From a virus, in IMG/VR virus record IMGVR_UViG_3300022187_006262, positions 1-33,750 of that record: a stretch of DNA of 33,750 nucleotides; one strand, given 5' to 3'. This document shows positions 8,178 to 15,905 of the stretch, piece after piece. Numbering within the stretch: position 1 is the first letter of the stretch; the number at the start of each line of letters is the position of its first letter. The position numbers and the translations under genes are program-made. The notes beneath the pieces were generated by a model. The model did no database searches and was not told where the DNA came from. It worked only from the letters and a program-made list of their open reading frames with translations.

Positions 8178-10418
8178 ATGCCTGCAGATCTTTTAAGTGT
8201 CCGAGGACGATTCAGTGAAATTCTGGAGGCAGCTCGGACTCAGGATCGCTCGAAGCAGTCCGCCACCATGGTGGTGCTTAGCCATCTGCAGCAGATGACC
8301 CTTCTTATGATAAAGAAGGGTCTGTTTTTTTATTGTGAGCAAGATACTTATAAAGCACGCAGTAAATTTCTAGATGATTTAATAAAGTTAAATAAACTAG
8401 ATATTCGATTCCCTTCGATTTTACGAAATTTTCTTATTGACGGTTCGGGGCTTTTTTATTTTCGTCCGGACCCAAAATTAAAGTACCAAATTTATTTCTT
8501 TAACAAAAATCAGTACCGTGTTTATCACGACATTAATGGCGAAATCGAAGAGGTCGTTATTTTATATTCTTACAAAGTTAAGAACGGAAATTTAGGTTTA
8601 CCTTCAAACACTTACGGGCAAAACAAAAGATACGTTCGTATTTCAATTACTGCCGAAACAATCACAGAGTATGAGGCAGACACAGAACTAAGTTTTGACT
8701 TAGAACCTGGTTCTGTTATTACTCCTCGGAATAGCCGGCCAAACACGCTTGGTTTTATTCCCGCCGTGGAGGTTCTAAACAAACCGAACGCCAGTGGGAC
8801 CGAAGGCGAAGGTGAATTTGAACCGTTCATGCAGCAAATTGTTCTGCATGATCAAATGATGCAAAATATCTCCAAAAATATCGAGTTCTTTGGTAATCCC
8901 ACGCTTATCAGTTCTCGGCCTCGGAGTGATCTGGTCGAAGCAAGTGATTCTGATCGTAATTTCCGTCCCACGATTAGTAGTCAAAGCGGTTTCGCAGGTT
9001 TAGATTCGCCTTCCACGCGGGTTTCGGATCCGTTTGGATCTCAGTCAGGTCTCGGGGGACTTCGAGTTCCTCGGATTATCGCCAACGTCGAACCGTCAGA
9101 TCGGGTTGGTTATATGACGCCCGACCCCGTGAACGGGGATATGAACCGATATTCTCTTTTACTTCGTGAAGAAATTCGAACTGCACTCGGCGGCGTTGAT
9201 GAAATATCAATTAGCGCAGGCGCCACTGCGACTGAAATTAAAGGTCTCATGGGCCGCGCTCAAGCAACTGCTCTTCGTAAAAATAAGAGCTTTTTGACTT
9301 ACGGTTTTTGTCGTCTGCTTGAGATGATTATTTACCATCAAGAGCAGGTTTTCCGCGAAAGTTTTATTTCGGTTATGGGTCTTGCTCCGCCTAAGGAGCC
9401 TAAAGAAGAGACTGCCGAAGCAATTGAACGCTATCAAAAACGTCTCGTTAAATACGATAACGACGTAGATGTGGCGATTCAAACTGCACTTTCGGAGAAC
9501 AAAGTTCCTGGAGGTGTTTTCGGGCTACCGCCGGATGGAGAACGAGAGGTTACGTATCGATTCCAGGGCGATGTTTACGAAGACACGGCTTACGACATCA
9601 ACCAAAAGTCAATCGTTGTCAGAAACTTGCAGGAGTTAGGTGTTGACAGCGTGGAAGCTCTACGTTATTTGTTCCCCGACAAAAGCGATTTAGAGCGTTC
9701 TGAAATGCTGAAAGGATTTCCTTTCAGAATGATTCAACAAACGCAAGCCGCACTACAAAATTTCCTGCTAACATTAAATCAGCTGATGCAGTCGCCGCAT
9801 CCTCTTGCGCCGACCCAGCCCCTAGCGGCAGATCCGAGGTTAAATATAACGCCTCTCCTCTACCGCACATTCGATCACCTCGCGCAAGAATTAACTTACT
9901 CGGGCAGCTATGAGCCAAGCGATCCCAGCTTCGACCCCGAGCCCGGTATCCCCGGCAGTAGCGGCGCCCCAGGCGGCCTTCTCCCAGGATATGGGCTCAA
10001 CCGCGTACCCACAATGGGTGGCGCAAACCCCTACCCCGGCGGTAGCTTCGGCAACTACAGCCCAAGCGCCGTCGCCGGCACAACTGGCTACGGCCCCTTC
10101 TATCAACAGCCAGTCCAACCAGTTTCCGTCAGCCTCCTCCCCGAACAACCCGTGGGAAGCAGCGCTGGGCAGCCTGGACCGGATCGTTTCCCGGCTCTCC
10201 CCGTCCCCCAGCCAGACAGCATCGTTAGCGCAGCCCCAGGCGGCAACGCTGGATATTCAACAGAGCAATCTGGCTTCACAGGTCCAACAGCCCTGGGCTT
10301 ACCAACCCCCTACGGTTCAGCCGACCTTATCCAACAACGTTTATACGACCCCAATTTCCTCGCCGACTTCTACGGCGCAGGAGCCGCAGTTAAGTCAAGC
10401 AAGCGCCGCCGTCGTTAA
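8178..10418 (+). CDS. Portal protein with long Pro/Gly-rich C-terminal extension
   Basis: The 746-residue product fits a dodecameric head-to-tail portal: an N-terminal helical part, a wing with alternating aromatic strands (GSGLFYFRPD, IYFFNKNQYRVYHD), then LLREEIRTALGGVDE near 327-341 and ATEIKGLMGRAQATALRKN near 350, the segment where portals recruit the crown and stem helices. It lies between terminase and capsid genes, the standard position. Residues from about 578 on are rich in Gly, Pro, Ser and Tyr and end KSSKRRRR. That tail is encoded in DNA also read by the next ORF in the +1 frame over 509 bp. The tail may be a late addition. Confidence 0.82.
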   Translation: MPADLLSVRGRFSEILEAARTQDRSKQSATMVVLSHLQQMTLLMIKKGLFFYCEQDTYKARSKFLDDLIKLNKLDIRFPSILRNFLIDGSGLFYFRPDPKLKYQIYFFNKNQYRVYHDINGEIEEVVILYSYKVKNGNLGLPSNTYGQNKRYVRISITAETITEYEADTELSFDLEPGSVITPRNSRPNTLGFIPAVEVLNKPNASGTEGEGEFEPFMQQIVLHDQMMQNISKNIEFFGNPTLISSRPRSDLVEASDSDRNFRPTISSQSGFAGLDSPSTRVSDPFGSQSGLGGLRVPRIIANVEPSDRVGYMTPDPVNGDMNRYSLLLREEIRTALGGVDEISISAGATATEIKGLMGRAQATALRKNKSFLTYGFCRLLEMIIYHQEQVFRESFISVMGLAPPKEPKEETAEAIERYQKRLVKYDNDVDVAIQTALSENKVPGGVFGLPPDGEREVTYRFQGDVYEDTAYDINQKSIVVRNLQELGVDSVEALRYLFPDKSDLERSEMLKGFPFRMIQQTQAALQNFLLTLNQLMQSPHPLAPTQPLAADPRLNITPLLYRTFDHLAQELTYSGSYEPSDPSFDPEPGIPGSSGAPGGLLPGYGLNRVPTMGGANPYPGGSFGNYSPSAVAGTTGYGPFYQQPVQPVSVSLLPEQPVGSSAGQPGPDRFPALPVPQPDSIVSAAPGGNAGYSTEQSGFTGPTALGLPTPYGSADLIQQRLYDPNFLADFYGAGAAVKSSKRRRR

Positions 10419-10863
10419 TCACTTCGGCCTCGAAGCCCCTGCAATCCTCAATCAGTACTCCACCACTTTGGAGGATGCACTGATTCAGCAGCATCAGACT
10501 CTGGAGCAAATTGCCTCACGTGGCATGGCTATGGAGCAGATTCTGACCGATCCTGATCATCTGGCTGATTACACTAATCGGTTCTTCACCGAGGTGTACC
10601 CCACTGATCTTCGTACTGACGAGCAGATTGCTGCCGATGAAGCTCGCGCTGCTCTTCAGCAACAGGCTTATCAACCCAACTATGATCAGGTTCCTGCTGT
10701 TCCTGCAGCCGCAACTGGGGGCCAACCTGCACAAGATCCCAACATGCAGTGGGAACAGTTTGGGCAGGTGATGAACCAATCTCCTGATCAAGCCTGGCGT
10801 TACCTTAACAACATGTCTCCCGATGCTCTTCGGGCCAAGCTGTTGTTCCTGGATCAAGCTTGA
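9910..10863 (+). CDS. Putative scaffolding/prohead assembly protein overlapping portal 3' end
   Basis: 317 residues in the +1 frame relative to portal, starting at ATG 9910. The first 170 residues (Pro, Ser, Ala, Gln-rich) share DNA with the portal tail; the rest is unique and helical (LEDALIQQHQTLEQIASRG, then ADEARAALQQQA) and ends DALRAKLLFLDQA. NPWEAALGSLDRIVSRL at 80-95 lies inside the overlap and looks like a genuine amphipathic helix, so the overlapped part is probably translated too. Position between portal and capsid, acidic-helical composition and length suit a scaffold. A shorter start (ATG 9991) is possible. A strong terminator follows. Confidence 0.72.
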   Translation: MSQAIPASTPSPVSPAVAAPQAAFSQDMGSTAYPQWVAQTPTPAVASATTAQAPSPAQLATAPSINSQSNQFPSASSPNNPWEAALGSLDRIVSRLSPSPSQTASLAQPQAATLDIQQSNLASQVQQPWAYQPPTVQPTLSNNVYTTPISSPTSTAQEPQLSQASAAVVNHFGLEAPAILNQYSTTLEDALIQQHQTLEQIASRGMAMEQILTDPDHLADYTNRFFTEVYPTDLRTDEQIAADEARAALQQQAYQPNYDQVPAVPAAATGGQPAQDPNMQWEQFGQVMNQSPDQAWRYLNNMSPDALRAKLLFLDQA

Positions 10864-10877
10864 GTTAAATTTAGTTC

Positions 10878-10906
10878 GACGGCTACCAGCCGTCCGCAAG
10901 GTGGAC
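10878..10906 (+). other. Stem-loop pair in the scaffold 3' untranslated region
   Basis: GACGGCT (10878-10884) pairs with AGCCGTC (10888-10894) around a three-base loop. GTCC (10892-10895) could alternatively pair with GGAC (10903-10906). With the terminator just downstream this makes a compact, structured 3' end, possibly stabilising the portal/scaffold mRNA. Confidence 0.5.
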
Positions 10907-10915
10907 GAATTATTT

Positions 10916-10943
10916 ACCCCCGTCTGGATAACGGGGGTTTTTT
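10916..10943 (+). terminator. Intrinsic terminator after the scaffold-like gene
   Basis: ACCCCCGT (10916-10923) and ACGGGGGT (10931-10938) form an eight-base-pair GC-rich stem with a seven-base loop, followed directly by a run of T to 10943. A textbook rho-independent terminator ending the terminase/portal/scaffold transcript. Confidence 0.9.
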
Positions 10944-10975
10944 ATTGGATAAACTGTTAAAAAGCATTTATCAAG

Positions 10976-11158
10976 ATGCCTTTTAAGTCGCAAGCTCAAA
11001 GACGAAAATTTTACGCTATGCAGGAACGAGGCGAGATTTCGAAAGGCAAAGTTGAGGAGTACGAACGCAAAACGAAAGGCGACTTGCCTGAGCGCGTAAA
11101 TAAACGCAAAGAAGCAAAGAAAAAAGCTGTAAACTACAAAAAGAGTACAGGTAAGTAA
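10976..11158 (+). CDS. Small basic conserved phage protein (PFKSQAQRRKF type)
   Basis: 60 residues, strongly basic. The opening MPFKSQAQRRKFYAM and the central KTKGDLPERV form a pattern I know from many short phage proteins near head genes (PFKSxAQRR then a helix, then LPERV). Its function is unknown; DNA or capsid contact is plausible from the charge (15 Lys). It lies between the scaffold terminator and another 60-residue gene, four bases from it. Confidence 0.65.
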   Translation: MPFKSQAQRRKFYAMQERGEISKGKVEEYERKTKGDLPERVNKRKEAKKKAVNYKKSTGK

Positions 11159-11161
11159 TCG

Positions 11162-11344
11162 ATGCCTAACCCCCTTGGTCGCCGCCGTGGCGGAGAAAAA
11201 ACCGAAGTCGAGCAGCTTAAAAAAGAACTCGAAGAGCTTAAAGCTAATTATGCCCGAGACATTAGTTTGATCGGCAGTGACATCCGTGCTCTTGACAATC
11301 GTATTCCTGCTGCTGGTTCAGCTGACGATATTCCCGCCGTCTAG
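11162..11344 (+). CDS. Small coiled-coil protein, 60 aa
   Basis: The N terminus is basic (PNPLGRRRGGEKTE) and is followed by a clear heptad pattern, VEQLKKELEELKANYARDI, predicted as a coiled coil, then a short acidic and flexible tail. It starts three bases after the previous stop. Such short coiled coils can act as oligomeric adaptors or capsid accessories; I cannot assign a family. Confidence 0.6.
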   Translation: MPNPLGRRRGGEKTEVEQLKKELEELKANYARDISLIGSDIRALDNRIPAAGSADDIPAV

Positions 11345-11370
11345 AATTAAGGCAGCTCTGGCTGCTTTAA

Positions 11371-12084
11371 ATGTATATACCGTTTAGAAACTATAAGTAC
11401 GATTCAGGGCCGCACCGTGTGCAAAGTGGCCCTTCGTACGAAGGCTACGTCGTTGTTAGTTCTGGTATTCAAGACACCGGAGCTGATATAGGCAAAATTG
11501 TAGACGGCTCGCCTAACTACAGCGGAGGGTATTCGACCGCGTGGAGACAAGTTCCCACGGCTGTTTCTGGGTACTGGAACGATTACGAAAACATAAATTA
11601 TGCGCCTAGCGGCGTGCTTAGTTCGTACGAAGGGTATCGCCCGGTCACTGTAGAAACAATTGCCGGACGAAAAGTTCAGACTTTTACAGGACCAGATTAC
11701 GGAGTTCGTGATGCTGGAAAATACACATATTTCAATGGTTCTGCGCCGGATTCTCAGGCATATGACCCATACAACATACCGACAGGTAACACCGGGCAAC
11801 AAGGTCTAACGGGTGGCGGCGTCACTCACGGGCGGTACGAAGGGAGTATCTTGACTAACTCTCTTGGTTCTCTAGGTTCGGCTAATAGATCAGAATGGGT
11901 TTATAATCCTCCGGTATATTGTAAAACTTACACACAGACTATTCGTACAGAAGAACCGGGTTTAATGTCCGTTCCCTTTAGGTTTATGTATCGGGGAGGC
12001 GCAGCTAGATACGTATCTAACTACGGTTCTGTTTACTACCAATTGCCAGAAAGCGTACGTAATATGTATCGGAAATTAGGTTAA
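11371..12084 (+). CDS. Hypothetical Tyr/Gly-rich protein, 237 aa
   Basis: Starts at ATG 11371. The 237 residues are rich in Tyr, Gly and Ser with few Leu or Lys, giving a beta-rich, low-hydrophobicity protein; recurrent short motifs such as SYEGY occur at about residues 22 and 84. The C terminus (MSVPFRFMYRGGAARYV, then YYQLPESVRNMYRKLG) looks more ordered. No signal peptide or enzyme motif. It sits alone between the small basic genes and the capsid gene, closed by a hairpin terminator, so a virion-surface or minor head role is a reasonable guess. Family unknown. Confidence 0.6.
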   Translation: MYIPFRNYKYDSGPHRVQSGPSYEGYVVVSSGIQDTGADIGKIVDGSPNYSGGYSTAWRQVPTAVSGYWNDYENINYAPSGVLSSYEGYRPVTVETIAGRKVQTFTGPDYGVRDAGKYTYFNGSAPDSQAYDPYNIPTGNTGQQGLTGGGVTHGRYEGSILTNSLGSLGSANRSEWVYNPPVYCKTYTQTIRTEEPGLMSVPFRFMYRGGAARYVSNYGSVYYQLPESVRNMYRKLG

Positions 12085-12095
12085 CGCTAAAAACG

Positions 12096-12118
12096 AGACA
12101 CTTTTATGTGTCTTTACC
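12096..12118 (+). terminator. Probable terminator upstream of the capsid gene
   Basis: AGACAC (12096-12101) pairs with GTGTCT (12108-12113) around a TTTTAT loop, followed by TT and then an interrupted T-rich stretch. A six-pair stem is modest, so termination may be partial. It would separate the 11371 gene from the capsid transcript. Confidence 0.5.
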
Positions 12119-12164
12119 CTTTTTATCTATTAAACTTATTTTGTAGTTTCTGGAGCTATCGACA

Positions 12165-13280
12165 GTGTTTGTCGATAATGATTTCCCGAAGCTTCTCGGC
12201 GCCGAGCTTTACCGTCCGCACCCTGCGTACGTTGTAGAGATGGCCGCAGAACCTGTAGTCGTACATGACTTCAGTAAGCAGCCAGGCCAGACTGTACAGT
12301 TAGACCGCTACAGGTTCTGGGGCAATCCGGGAAGCAAAGAGTCACGTGAGCGTACTGCAGAGCAGACCATTGGTACTGCAAACAGCCGCAATATCGTGAA
12401 GGACAAAGTGCTGGTTACTCTTAAGGAGTACACCGGCCCTGCGGATCCGGGCGACCCCACTTCGCCGAGCACTTTTAAGATTGCTCGCGAAACCCTCATC
12501 ACCGCGCAGCGTCTTCTGCTGGACACCGGCAACCTGACTGCCTTCCACCAGTCCATCGGTTCACTGACCCTGCTCGACGACTACCGTCGTTGGCGTGACC
12601 GGGTGTTCATCAACGAACTCCTGAAAGCAGTTTCTAAAGGTCAGTCTTCTGACACCCAAGGTGGTTACTACTACCCTGGCGACCTCGCTGTTGGTTCTTT
12701 GACCTACAGCAACGCCGAACAAGCTAAGTTCGACGTTAAGGACGACCTGCTCCGCGTGGTTAAGTCCATGCGTAAGCGCAACGTCCCCACTTATCAGGAC
12801 GGTTTCTATCGCTGTGTTTGCGATCCTACCTTCCTGATGCACCTGCGTCAGAACAGCGACTTCCGTGAAGTGGCTCGTTATCCTGGCAACGGTCAGATCA
12901 ACCCCCTCATGTCCGGTATGCAGCCCAACGCTGCTATCTACATGGGCCAGGGCTTCGGCCAAGCCAGCTTCGTGGCTGGTGAGCCGATCATGCCCACCGG
13001 TTTCGTATTCGAAGGCGTTCGTTTCTTCGAATCGACCAACATGCCTTCTCAAAGCCAAAGTGCCACCATCGGTGGTACCGCCGCTACTTATGAGAGCGCA
13101 ATCGGTATGTTCTTCGGTCCCCAAAGCGTTGGCGTCGGTATCGGCGGCAATAACGCTCAGGTGCTGTTGAACAACAATGACGATTTCAGCCGTTTTATCA
13201 TGATGATTTGGAGCCTGTACGCAGGTTTCGAACTTCTGAACGCTGACTTCGCCACCGTGGCTTACTCCTTTAACGCTTGA
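12165..13280 (+). CDS. Probable major capsid protein
   Basis: A 371-residue protein starting at GTG 12165 with a GGAG ribosome site at 12152-12155. It follows portal and scaffold in the usual order. Codons shift sharply to C-ending and GC-rich ones compared with neighbours, the sign of a very highly expressed gene. A long N-terminal segment (AAEPVVVHDFSKQPGQTVQL) and a later YPGNGQINPLMSGMQPNA region contain the mix of strands and turns expected of an HK97-type subunit, though no single diagnostic motif is visible. The next gene starts 15 bp on with the same codon bias, and a strong terminator closes the pair. I am fairly sure of the role, less of the fold family. Confidence 0.8.
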   Translation: MFVDNDFPKLLGAELYRPHPAYVVEMAAEPVVVHDFSKQPGQTVQLDRYRFWGNPGSKESRERTAEQTIGTANSRNIVKDKVLVTLKEYTGPADPGDPTSPSTFKIARETLITAQRLLLDTGNLTAFHQSIGSLTLLDDYRRWRDRVFINELLKAVSKGQSSDTQGGYYYPGDLAVGSLTYSNAEQAKFDVKDDLLRVVKSMRKRNVPTYQDGFYRCVCDPTFLMHLRQNSDFREVARYPGNGQINPLMSGMQPNAAIYMGQGFGQASFVAGEPIMPTGFVFEGVRFFESTNMPSQSQSATIGGTAATYESAIGMFFGPQSVGVGIGGNNAQVLLNNNDDFSRFIMMIWSLYAGFELLNADFATVAYSFNA

Positions 13281-13294
13281 GGAGGTAACTAACG

Positions 13295-14173
13295 ATGGCA
13301 ATCAACCCTAACCAGCTCCAAGTTGCCAAGATTTATCCTGGTAACTACACCAATGTTCTTCGTTACTGGCACGAAGAGAAGTCCGTTGTTTATAACAACG
13401 AAAACGGAACCTCCGAAACCCTGACCGGTCAACCGGTTGGCGGTCCTGTCGGTGTGGTGTTCCGTCCCGGCTGGATTGCTCAGCAGGCAATCGGTTACGT
13501 CGACCTGTCTTATCAGGCCAACGGTTCCGTTAACCAGCTTGAGTACTACACTCAGCCTTACGGCTCTGGTCTGAATGGCTCTAACCAAGCCTTCAGTAGC
13601 GCCAATGTGGTTATTCCTTCCCCGGATTACCACAAGGATGTCCGTGCTGACATCGCCGACGGTATCAAAGTACCTGCTGGTGCTTATGTGTATCGTGCTT
13701 CCCTGCGTGTTGATGGCGGCGACGTGATCAGCAGCGGCGTGGGCGGCGGCAGCGCTACCCCCCAGCTCAGCTTGGTTCCTGCAGTGAGCCAAGGTCTGCG
13801 TAGCGACGGCACCGTGGTGTCCGGTCAGTTCGGCGTGTCCGTGATTGGCGCTAGCAGCCGCATTGAGAACGGCAGCAACGCTTCGGTGAACATCATCAAC
13901 TCCAGCAGCTTGTCTGCTCTGGGTTCTGAGACCACCTGGAAGCTGTTCGCTACTACCAATCTTGGTGGTGTTGTTGCTTCCGGCCTGGCTCTGGCCTCGG
14001 GTACTTTTGACCCCCGTGCCGGTGTGGGCAGCCTGAAAGGTAAGGACAAAGCACTCGCCGTGTGCGAAGTGTGCTGGATCGTGCCTGACGCTGCTCCCAA
14101 GCGCGACGACCTGGCTCTTCAGCCTGGCGGCGTGGTGGAATCCACCATTTATACAAGTACCACCCCGCAGTAA
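13295..14173 (+). CDS. Abundant virion protein downstream of capsid (decoration or tail candidate)
   Basis: 292 residues behind a near-perfect ribosome site (GGAGG at 13281-13285), with the same expression-optimised codons as the capsid gene, so it is probably an abundant virion protein. The sequence is beta-rich with Ser, Gly, Val repeats; residues 115-165 contain ADIADGIKVPAGAYVYRASL, like a jelly-roll or Ig-like strand series, and the end holds a C-x-x-C pair (AVCEVCWIVPDA). It could be a capsid decoration or head-fibre protein, or a major tail protein. The unit capsid plus this gene ends at the terminator at 14195. Confidence 0.62.
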   Translation: MAINPNQLQVAKIYPGNYTNVLRYWHEEKSVVYNNENGTSETLTGQPVGGPVGVVFRPGWIAQQAIGYVDLSYQANGSVNQLEYYTQPYGSGLNGSNQAFSSANVVIPSPDYHKDVRADIADGIKVPAGAYVYRASLRVDGGDVISSGVGGGSATPQLSLVPAVSQGLRSDGTVVSGQFGVSVIGASSRIENGSNASVNIINSSSLSALGSETTWKLFATTNLGGVVASGLALASGTFDPRAGVGSLKGKDKALAVCEVCWIVPDAAPKRDDLALQPGGVVESTIYTSTTPQ

Positions 14174-14194
14174 TTTCTCTGCGCATTATTAGAT

Positions 14195-14218
14195 CCCCTC
14201 CACATGGAGGGGTTTTTT
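14195..14218 (+). terminator. Intrinsic terminator after the capsid operon
   Basis: CCCCTCC (14195-14201) and GGAGGGG (14206-14212) form a seven-pair stem with a four-base loop (ACAT), followed by six T. It ends the capsid transcript just before the convergent minus-strand gene. Confidence 0.92.
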
Positions 14219-14224
14219 ATTGTC

Positions 14225-14704
14225 TTAGCGCATTCGCATCATGCCTGACGTAGGCAACGGAACTTCGATACCACGTAAGCGGTCCCGTGCTTCTTGCATA
14301 AGTCGTTGTTTTTCAGCGTCGATTTTACCCTCAACAATCTGCTCAACCATTTGTTCTGTATACATGCTGGGATTAATCGTACGAGCCCGCGCATTTAAAT
14401 TTTGAATTATTTCGTTTTTGCTAAGCCCTTCTTGCCCCAGCGCTTTCAAAATTGACGGATCTGTAGCTAGTTGTGTTAGTTGCGGTATTGTTTCGGCTCC
14501 GCCAAGAACCAAAGATGTAGCAACTTCTGCCGCTGTGTTTAATCCGGCTGTTTTTTCTTTTTTTGGGGATTGTTTTTCCGACATCATGAGCTCTAAAGGT
14601 AGTCCTATTCCCACGTCAGGAGCTACCGCATATATTGCTCTCAGAGCTTTACCTACGCCAGGAGCTTGATTTGCAAATCTAAGTAAGCTAAGAGGGTTAG
14701 GCAT
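14225..14704 (-). CDS. Antisense-oriented hypothetical helical protein, 159 aa
   Basis: The only minus-strand gene inside the head block. It starts at ATG 14704 and diverges from the HhH gene. Residues 1-40 (PNPLSLLRFANQAPGVGKAL ... GIGLPLELMM) are moderately hydrophobic; the rest is polar helix with a KEKT stretch, LVLGGAETIPQLTQLATDPS and a charged helix near 120-145 that could coil. No membrane segment is certain and no family is recognised. Codon use resembles its neighbours, so it is not obviously foreign. Its orientation implies separate regulation, perhaps early or delayed expression, from the surrounding late genes. Confidence 0.65.
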   Translation of the reverse strand: MPNPLSLLRFANQAPGVGKALRAIYAVAPDVGIGLPLELMMSEKQSPKKEKTAGLNTAAEVATSLVLGGAETIPQLTQLATDPSILKALGQEGLSKNEIIQNLNARARTINPSMYTEQMVEQIVEGKIDAEKQRLMQEARDRLRGIEVPLPTSGMMRMR

Positions 14705-14763
14705 GGTCCGTTATCTTTTTTATATTCTAACTTTGTCCTATACTGCGCGAAAGTCGTATCTCT

Positions 14764-15204
14764 ATGATGACTGCCACTGTTCCCCAAGACGTCACTTATA
14801 CCCCTAGCGGCGTCAAAGTAGATATTCTGAGTACTCATGACGAGGGTGAGTACTTTATGGTGAAGTCTAAAACTACAGGAAAAGTCTTTTTTGCGCATAA
14901 AAACCAGATCGAGCAAAAAGAACAAGATACAGTTGCAGAAAACGGAGCAAAACCCGTTAAGTCCCGGCGTGGCCGACAGATTGTTAAACCGCAGGTTCCT
15001 GCGCCGAATCGGTTCAACTTGAATGCAGCAACACCCGAGCTACTGACTCAAATCCTCCCCGGCGTGGGCCTTAAGACCGCCAACGAGATCATTGAGCTCC
15101 GCATGTCCCTGCCCGGCGAGCGTTTTACAAAACTGGAACAGCTTCGTCAGATTAAACACATTAATTGGGATGAAATTCTTAGCGATTCAATCTACGTTGA
15201 ATGA
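14764..15204 (+). CDS. ComEA-type helix-hairpin-helix protein
   Basis: 146 residues starting at ATG 14764 (ATG 14767 is also possible). The first 55 residues form a small beta domain (KVDILSTHDEGEYFMVKSK ... KVFFAHKNQI), followed by a basic linker (KPVKSRRGRQIVKPQ). Residues 84-140 are a tandem helix-hairpin-helix: FNLNAATPELLTQILPGVG, then TANEIIELR and FTKLEQLRQIKHINWDEIL, matching the ComEA/T2SK-type DNA-binding or protein-binding domain. In phages such HhH domains are rare among virion genes. It could bind packaged DNA near the portal or take part in DNA entry. Confidence 0.75.
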   Translation: MMTATVPQDVTYTPSGVKVDILSTHDEGEYFMVKSKTTGKVFFAHKNQIEQKEQDTVAENGAKPVKSRRGRQIVKPQVPAPNRFNLNAATPELLTQILPGVGLKTANEIIELRMSLPGERFTKLEQLRQIKHINWDEILSDSIYVE

Positions 15205-15259
15205 TCTTTGTCCTAGATAAATAAAGAGTACAATAGGTGTACTGTAGGCGTCGGTAGTT

Positions 15260-15880
15260 GTGGCCCAGTTCACACAACAAGAGCTAGAGCAGCTACAAGG
15301 CTATCTGGCTCAACAGGGTGTTGTATTTCAACCTGATACTACTGACGCCACTAAAAGAGAAGTAGTTTACGCTGCTGTTAATCAGTTAACTAGAAATAGC
15401 GCCCAGGTATTTGGTTACAGACTTGATGATTTTAATTTTAGTCGTGTAACTTATCACCTAGGTTATAATATCGCTACAGTGCCAGCTGGCGATTACGCCA
15501 GGTTACTGGAAGCTTGTAACAGTATCCCAAGTGAGTTTTATTACGATAAAATTATTCAGACTATTGAGCGTTGTGAGGAAGCTGAGCGTCTTACCGAATT
15601 AGCGGCTGGTCGAGCTACAAACCGTCAGGAAACCATCCTCGGCGATGTCAACCGCTCTATCAACATTCAAGATAAGACTGAAGTCGCTAAAGTCTGGCGG
15701 CAAAACTACCTATATGAAACAGGTCGTCTTGCTGAAATGCTCTACGTAGCTAACTACAAAGACCCCGTGGCATCGCGCTATCGTTTCGAACGAAGTGGCG
15801 CGGAGTTTGTTCAAGCTATTCCTGGTCCACCTGATGTATCTCGTGCTGACCGTCTGTATTTCTACGCAGATTGGCGCTAA
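15260..15880 (+). CDS. Hypothetical helical protein, possible head-tail connector
   Basis: A GTG start at 15260 gives a 206-residue protein opening with FTQQELEQLQGYLAQQG. It appears helical to about residue 170, with YDKIIQTIERCEEAERLTEL suggesting packing helices, and ends in a beta-like segment (DRLYFYADWR). No signal or membrane segment. Upstream at 15206-15215 lies CTTTGTCCTA, a ten-mer also found before the previous gene. The size and post-capsid position would suit a head-tail connector or neck protein, but no motif proves it. Confidence 0.6.
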   Translation: MAQFTQQELEQLQGYLAQQGVVFQPDTTDATKREVVYAAVNQLTRNSAQVFGYRLDDFNFSRVTYHLGYNIATVPAGDYARLLEACNSIPSEFYYDKIIQTIERCEEAERLTELAAGRATNRQETILGDVNRSINIQDKTEVAKVWRQNYLYETGRLAEMLYVANYKDPVASRYRFERSGAEFVQAIPGPPDVSRADRLYFYADWR

Positions 15881-15905
15881 TATAAACTCAGGCTAGGTCT
15901 CTAGG

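Noticed and set aside
10516-10899. 127-codon minus-strand ORF across the scaffold-like gene
   Set aside because: Runs through the terminator-side hairpin and opposes a gene with clear helical order.
12561-13301. 246-codon minus-strand ORF antisense to the capsid gene
   Set aside because: Shadow created by the strong C-ending codon bias of the capsid gene; composition (His, Val, Thr-rich) is typical of antisense reading, and it has no context.
13289-13792. 167-codon minus-strand ORF opposite the gene after the capsid
   Set aside because: Same codon-bias shadow; the plus-strand gene has a perfect ribosome site and the terminator.
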